DNA from: an uncultured Candidatus Saccharibacteria bacterium
GTDB lineage: Bacteria > Patescibacteria > Saccharimonadia > Saccharimonadales > Nanosynbacteraceae
Reading direction: 5' to 3'
Length of the DNA: 16,379 bases
Assembly (NCBI GenBank): GCA_947097375.1
Contig: CAMURE010000004.1
Coordinates: 1 to 16,379, forward strand
A program made the translations under genes and the position numbers. Under the pieces are notes generated by a model. That model worked only from the letters and a program-made list of their open reading frames with translations, was not told the origin of the DNA and ran no database searches. Below, in pieces: positions 13,642 through 16,379 of the stretch (within the stretch, counting starts at the first letter, position 1; every line of letters starts with the position of its first letter).

Positions 13642-14929
13642 GTAGCTCGCGGGCGACGACCTGGTCAGGACGGCGGTAGATGAGTGGCATACGACGGTTT
13701 AGGTGGTGATAACCGAGCTGTCGGAGGTGCTTTATCAGCGACAAATGAGTGGCTTGGTCGGACGTGTCGTACCATGCTGGCACGGCGATACACAGCGGCG
13801 TGTTCGGTGCTAGCTGCGGATGGATGTTGGTGAGAAAGCTGGTGATAATGTGGTTGCAGTTACCGACAACTTCCGCTAGTTTTTGGGGCGCGGGCGGCGC
13901 GGAGAAGGGCTGGCCGAGGTAGGTTTCGCAGACGACGGTAGTGAGCTTCTCGCTGTTTGGCCAGTGGTGCGTGGTGGCGTCGGCTTGATGGATATCGATA
14001 ACACGGCCGGGCGTGGTGAAGGTCGATTGCAGCCACGATAGGTTTTCGGTGGTGTAATCAACCATTTTTTGGCTGAGGTCGGTGCCGACGACGTCATAGC
14101 CAGCAAGCAGGGCTTCTTGCAGGACGGTGCCGGTGCCGCAGAAGGGGTCAAGGATTGTCACGGCAGCTCGGCTTCCAGTCGTCTCCTCCAAGTCGAATGC
14201 ATCCGGCAATGCCGTCCGCAGAACCATCGACTTGTCAGAAAGGCTGGAATCCAACCTTGTCGCAGAATTGCCGCACGATTTTTGACCGGTCAGCGACCCG
14301 GCACCTAGCGCCAAATTCAGCATAATCTGCGCTAATTTGGGCGGCAGCATGCCAACGAAGGCGTCGCGCTTGGGGCGATGGCGGTCGCGGCGGGTATAGG
14401 CGGTGATGTTCTGGACGCCGCGGCTCTCGGCGATGATGAGGCGGCGGTCGGTCGTTTTGACGAGCAGCAGCTCGACTTTATAGGGTGATCTGCCAAGCTT
14501 GTTATTGTGTGCGGTAGCAGTGGAGAGAGCGGGCTGGTCGTTGGGGATGAGACGGAGGCTGGTGCCAGATTTTTTGAGGGATGACTTGAGGATGAGGCCG
14601 GTTTTTTGGATATCGCGGGCGCTAACAGCTAGGTCATAGGCACTGAGGCCGAGGGTGATTTTGTGCGGCGAGTGCGCCCACTTAGCTTGATAATGCTGGG
14701 TGATGAAGCGTGAAGCGGCGAGAAGCGAGGCTTTATCAGTGCGGCTGGCTGGGAGCTCGGTGATCACTTTGGCGCATTTGATAGTGCCGCCCAATGTAGT
14801 AATGTCGAATTGAGCTGTCTGCACTTTGGCGAATTGCTGACTGATGCGAGTGACGTTATCCACACCAAAGACCGCCGCAAGTTCGGCGAGCGAGATCTCT
14901 GGCTGGCGGCCAAGCAGGGCGATATACAT
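13607..14929 (-). CDS. THUMP/Trm11-like SAM-dependent RNA methyltransferase
   Basis: 440 residues. The N-terminal part (1-170) resembles the THUMP-containing region of Trm11-type tRNA guanine-N2 methyltransferases. RPKRDAFVGMLPPKLAQIM (185-203) is the typical lead-in to the Rossmann domain, and the SAM loop is ILDPFCGTGT (259-268) with VGTDLS (281-286). Two oddities: about 45 extra Ser/Thr-rich residues (211-256) separate the lead-in from the SAM loop, and where the catalytic motif IV (N/D-PP-Y) is expected the protein reads CETYLG (334-339). It probably binds RNA and SAM, but N2-guanine chemistry is uncertain. Start ATG 14929 lies 6 nt behind a perfect extended -10; the frame extends to 15064 but that would cross the promoter and the divergent gene. 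It overlaps the convergent neighbour by 35 nt at its 3' end. Confidence 0.82.
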   Translation of the reverse strand: MYIALLGRQPEISLAELAAVFGVDNVTRISQQFAKVQTAQFDITTLGGTIKCAKVITELPASRTDKASLLAASRFITQHYQAKWAHSPHKITLGLSAYDLAVSARDIQKTGLILKSSLKKSGTSLRLIPNDQPALSTATAHNNKLGRSPYKVELLLVKTTDRRLIIAESRGVQNITAYTRRDRHRPKRDAFVGMLPPKLAQIMLNLALGAGSLTGQKSCGNSATRLDSSLSDKSMVLRTALPDAFDLEETTGSRAAVTILDPFCGTGTVLQEALLAGYDVVGTDLSQKMVDYTTENLSWLQSTFTTPGRVIDIHQADATTHHWPNSEKLTTVVCETYLGQPFSAPPAPQKLAEVVGNCNHIITSFLTNIHPQLAPNTPLCIAVPAWYDTSDQATHLSLIKHLRQLGYHHLNRRMPLIYRRPDQVVARELLILLAAQAPDD

Positions 14930-14932
14930 GGT

Positions 14933-14962
14933 TTGATTATAGCAAAAACTGCGTGATATAAT
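14933..14962. promoter_or_regulatory. Overlapping divergent promoters between the methyltransferase and YbhN-like genes
   Basis: Minus strand: TGCTATAAT (-10 at 14941-14936) ends 6 nt before the methyltransferase ATG (14929). Plus strand: TGATATAAT (-10 at 14957-14962) ends 7 nt before ATG 14970, with TTGATT at 14933-14938 as a possible -35 (18-nt spacer) lying on the minus-strand -10. Only 40 nt separate the two start codons, so two polymerases could hardly bind together. Confidence 0.75.
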
Positions 14963-14969
14963 GGGGGAT

Positions 14970-16058
14970 ATGGTATCGAAAAGGATACGGAAGTTTTTGG
15001 AGGCATGTAAATCACCGCGGACGATCATGAGCCTTGTGACGTTGGCAGTGCTGGTGCTGATCATTTTTCTGTCGCGCGCCGAGCTAGCGCGGGCATGGGA
15101 ATTACTTGGCCGGGCAAATATCTGGCTGTTGATGCTACTGGTGCCGTTTCAAATTATCGTCTATTTTGCGGGCGGCGAGATGATCTTTGCCTATCTTCGC
15201 GACAAGAAATTGATCGGGCATATCTCACGGTTCGAGCAGACGCGGATTGCGCTGGAGCTGAACCTTGTCAATCACATTTTCCCGTCGGGCGGCGTGAGCG
15301 GCATTTCCTACACGACGTGGCGGATGCGCAAGCTCGGTGTTAGCTCGGCGCGCTCAACGTTTGCTCAGGTGATCCGCTACGTGACAGGCTTTCTGTCGCT
15401 GATGGTACTGTTGATTTTGGCGGTATTGGTTTTGTCGATTGACGGGCAGGTAAATCGTTACATCGTAACGTCAAGTTTCCTCTTGGTGCTGGTGGTGCTG
15501 GCGCTAACATTTGGGCTGATTTTTATGTTCTCGTCGCGAAAGCGGATGCACAACACGGCGGTGCGGGTGTCGCGGTTGATCAACGCGGTAGTGTGCTGGG
15601 CGACGCTGGGCAAGATCAAGCGGCTACTGGTTTCGACAAAAATTGAAGCGTTCTTCGCTGAGATGCATGATGATTTTGTGGAGCTGTCGGAGCATCGGCG
15701 CCTACTCATCAAACCGCTGGCCTGGGGCGCGATTTATGCCATTTTTGATGTATTGATGTTCATCGTAGCCTTTTGGTCACTGGGTGTGTCGGTCAATCCG
15801 GCGGTGCTGATTATTGGCTACGGTGTGGCGGGACTGGCTAGCCTGGTGGCCTTTACACCGGGTGGTGCGGGCGTGTACGAGGCAATTATGATCGTTTTCC
15901 TGAGCATGACTGGCGTGGCACCAGATGTCGCCATTGCTGGAATTATATTGACGCGGGTGATACTACTGGCGGGAACGATAATCTTTGGGTATATATTTTA
16001 TCAGCATGCACTGATCAAATATGGGCGGCCAGATGACGACGATGGCGCCGCGGTTTAG
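14970..16058 (+). CDS. YbhN/UPF0104 family membrane protein (LPG-synthase TM-like)
   Basis: 362 residues, integral membrane protein. Hydrophobic helices are seen at about 18-35, 51-70, 134-158, 166-187, 250-275, 277-296, 303-315 and 320-343. The family marks are NHIFPSGGVSG (101-111) and FTPGGAGVYEA (295-305). This fold is shared with the flippase part of lysylphosphatidylglycerol synthase MprF; no soluble aminoacyl-transferase domain follows, so a lipid or polyprenol-glycolipid handling role is more likely than lysyl transfer. The acidic tail (DDDD) is cytoplasmic. Start ATG 14970 is chosen because ATG 14961 overlaps the -10 box. Its end overlaps xseA by 26 nt, suggesting translational coupling. 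Confidence 0.85.
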   Translation: MVSKRIRKFLEACKSPRTIMSLVTLAVLVLIIFLSRAELARAWELLGRANIWLLMLLVPFQIIVYFAGGEMIFAYLRDKKLIGHISRFEQTRIALELNLVNHIFPSGGVSGISYTTWRMRKLGVSSARSTFAQVIRYVTGFLSLMVLLILAVLVLSIDGQVNRYIVTSSFLLVLVVLALTFGLIFMFSSRKRMHNTAVRVSRLINAVVCWATLGKIKRLLVSTKIEAFFAEMHDDFVELSEHRRLLIKPLAWGAIYAIFDVLMFIVAFWSLGVSVNPAVLIIGYGVAGLASLVAFTPGGAGVYEAIMIVFLSMTGVAPDVAIAGIILTRVILLAGTIIFGYIFYQHALIKYGRPDDDDGAAV

Positions 16059-16379
16059 CGTTAGCGATTTTGTAGTGGTCGTCAATCAGGTGCTGGAGAC
16101 GGCCGTTCCAGCCATTGAGGTTGAGGGTGAGGTCGCTGAGTTCACGGTGCGTCAGCAGAAATTTGTCTTTTTTACGCTCAAGGATGCTGAGAGTGCGGTC
16201 AATTGTTTCATGATGGCCTGGCAGCTCAGGACACCGATTGAGGAAGGGATGCGCGTGGTGGTGCGAGCCTCAGCTAAGTTAACTGCCAAGGGTAAGTTTA
16301 GCCTGACGGTACAGGAGGTTAAGCCGCTGGGTGCGGGTCACCTCAAGCGCAGCGCTGAGTTACTCAGGGCGAAATTAGC
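16033..16379 (+). CDS. xseA: Exodeoxyribonuclease VII large subunit (partial, 5' end)
   Basis: Only the N-terminal 115 residues are inside the window; the gene continues past its end. FSVSDFVVVVNQVLE followed by VEGEVAEF and FVFFTLKD is the OB-fold domain of XseA, which binds single-stranded DNA for the exonuclease VII complex (with XseB). The start is uncertain: ATG 16033 is chosen, but in-frame ATGs at 16021 and 16042 are possible, and none has a clear Shine-Dalgarno. It overlaps the YbhN-like gene in the +1 frame, with no promoter visible, so expression likely depends on translation of that gene. Confidence 0.88.
   Translation, partial: MTTMAPRFSVSDFVVVVNQVLETAVPAIEVEGEVAEFTVRQQKFVFFTLKDAESAVNCFMMAWQLRTPIEEGMRVVVRASAKLTAKGKFSLTVQEVKPLGAGHLKRSAELLRAKL

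Noticed and set aside
14961..14969. ATG at 14961 as the YbhN-like gene start
   Set aside because: Its first bases are part of the TATAAT -10 box; ATG 14970 sits at the expected start-site distance.
14930..15064. N-terminal extension of the methyltransferase to 15064 (minus strand)
   Set aside because: It would cross its own promoter and the divergent YbhN-like gene; MYIALLGRQPE from 14929 looks like the natural N-terminus.
1..16379. CRISPR array, tRNA/rRNA gene, insertion sequence or prophage
   Set aside because: No regularly spaced direct repeats, no tRNA-like cloverleaf, no transposase, integrase or phage gene was found on reading both strands.

Overview
This window looks like a chromosomal segment of a Candidatus Saccharibacteria (TM7/CPR)-type bacterium. 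That is an inference from the gene set and order (an M16 peptidase next to murD, prfB-ftsE-ftsX, a coiled-coil/CHAP hydrolase, a C-terminal processing protease, YbhN-like and xseA), the tight packing, and the many start codons sitting 6-10 nt behind an extended -10 box. The code is standard: UGA is used as a stop (prfB, ftsE) and a release factor 2 gene is present. No rRNA, tRNA, CRISPR array, insertion sequence or prophage was seen. No gene-free stretch exceeds 300 nt.

Layout. 1-3305: the basic tail of an upstream gene, an M16 zinc peptidase, murD (peptidoglycan precursor synthesis), and convergent hpt (purine salvage). 3343-3832: a small helical hypothetical gene with its own promoter and a probable frameshift near its start. 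3863-9557: a cell-division and envelope block with prfB, ftsE-ftsX (ATGA overlap), a secreted coiled-coil + CHAP peptidoglycan hydrolase of PcsB architecture, a rho-independent terminator, an S41 C-terminal processing protease, and a stand-alone response-regulator receiver. FtsEX, the CHAP hydrolase and possibly the protease would act together: FtsEX gates the hydrolase across the membrane, and the protease may process envelope proteins. 9600-12558: a membrane-anchored thioredoxin-like protein with a poly-Asp loop, a two-TM unknown protein with a probable frameshift near its 3' end, and an FHA-domain protein with Gly-Leu-Pro-Ser-Leu repeats. 12521-14929: rpmA (L27) on the minus strand, a membrane-anchored unknown, and a THUMP/Trm11-like methyltransferase on the minus strand. 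14933-16379: a YbhN/UPF0104 (LPG-synthase-TM) membrane protein overlapping the start of xseA, which runs off the window.

The most striking signal is regulatory. Twelve genes carry a -10 box (11 of them extended, TGN-TANNNT) ending 6-10 nt before the start codon, which predicts leaderless mRNAs. Genes inside operons (the receiver) and rpmA instead have Shine-Dalgarno sequences. Applying this rule corrects several start codons (ftsE 5018, CHAP 6782, S41 7975, thioredoxin 9615, methyltransferase 14929, YbhN 14970). Two hypothetical genes appear interrupted by single-base frameshifts in short homopolymers.
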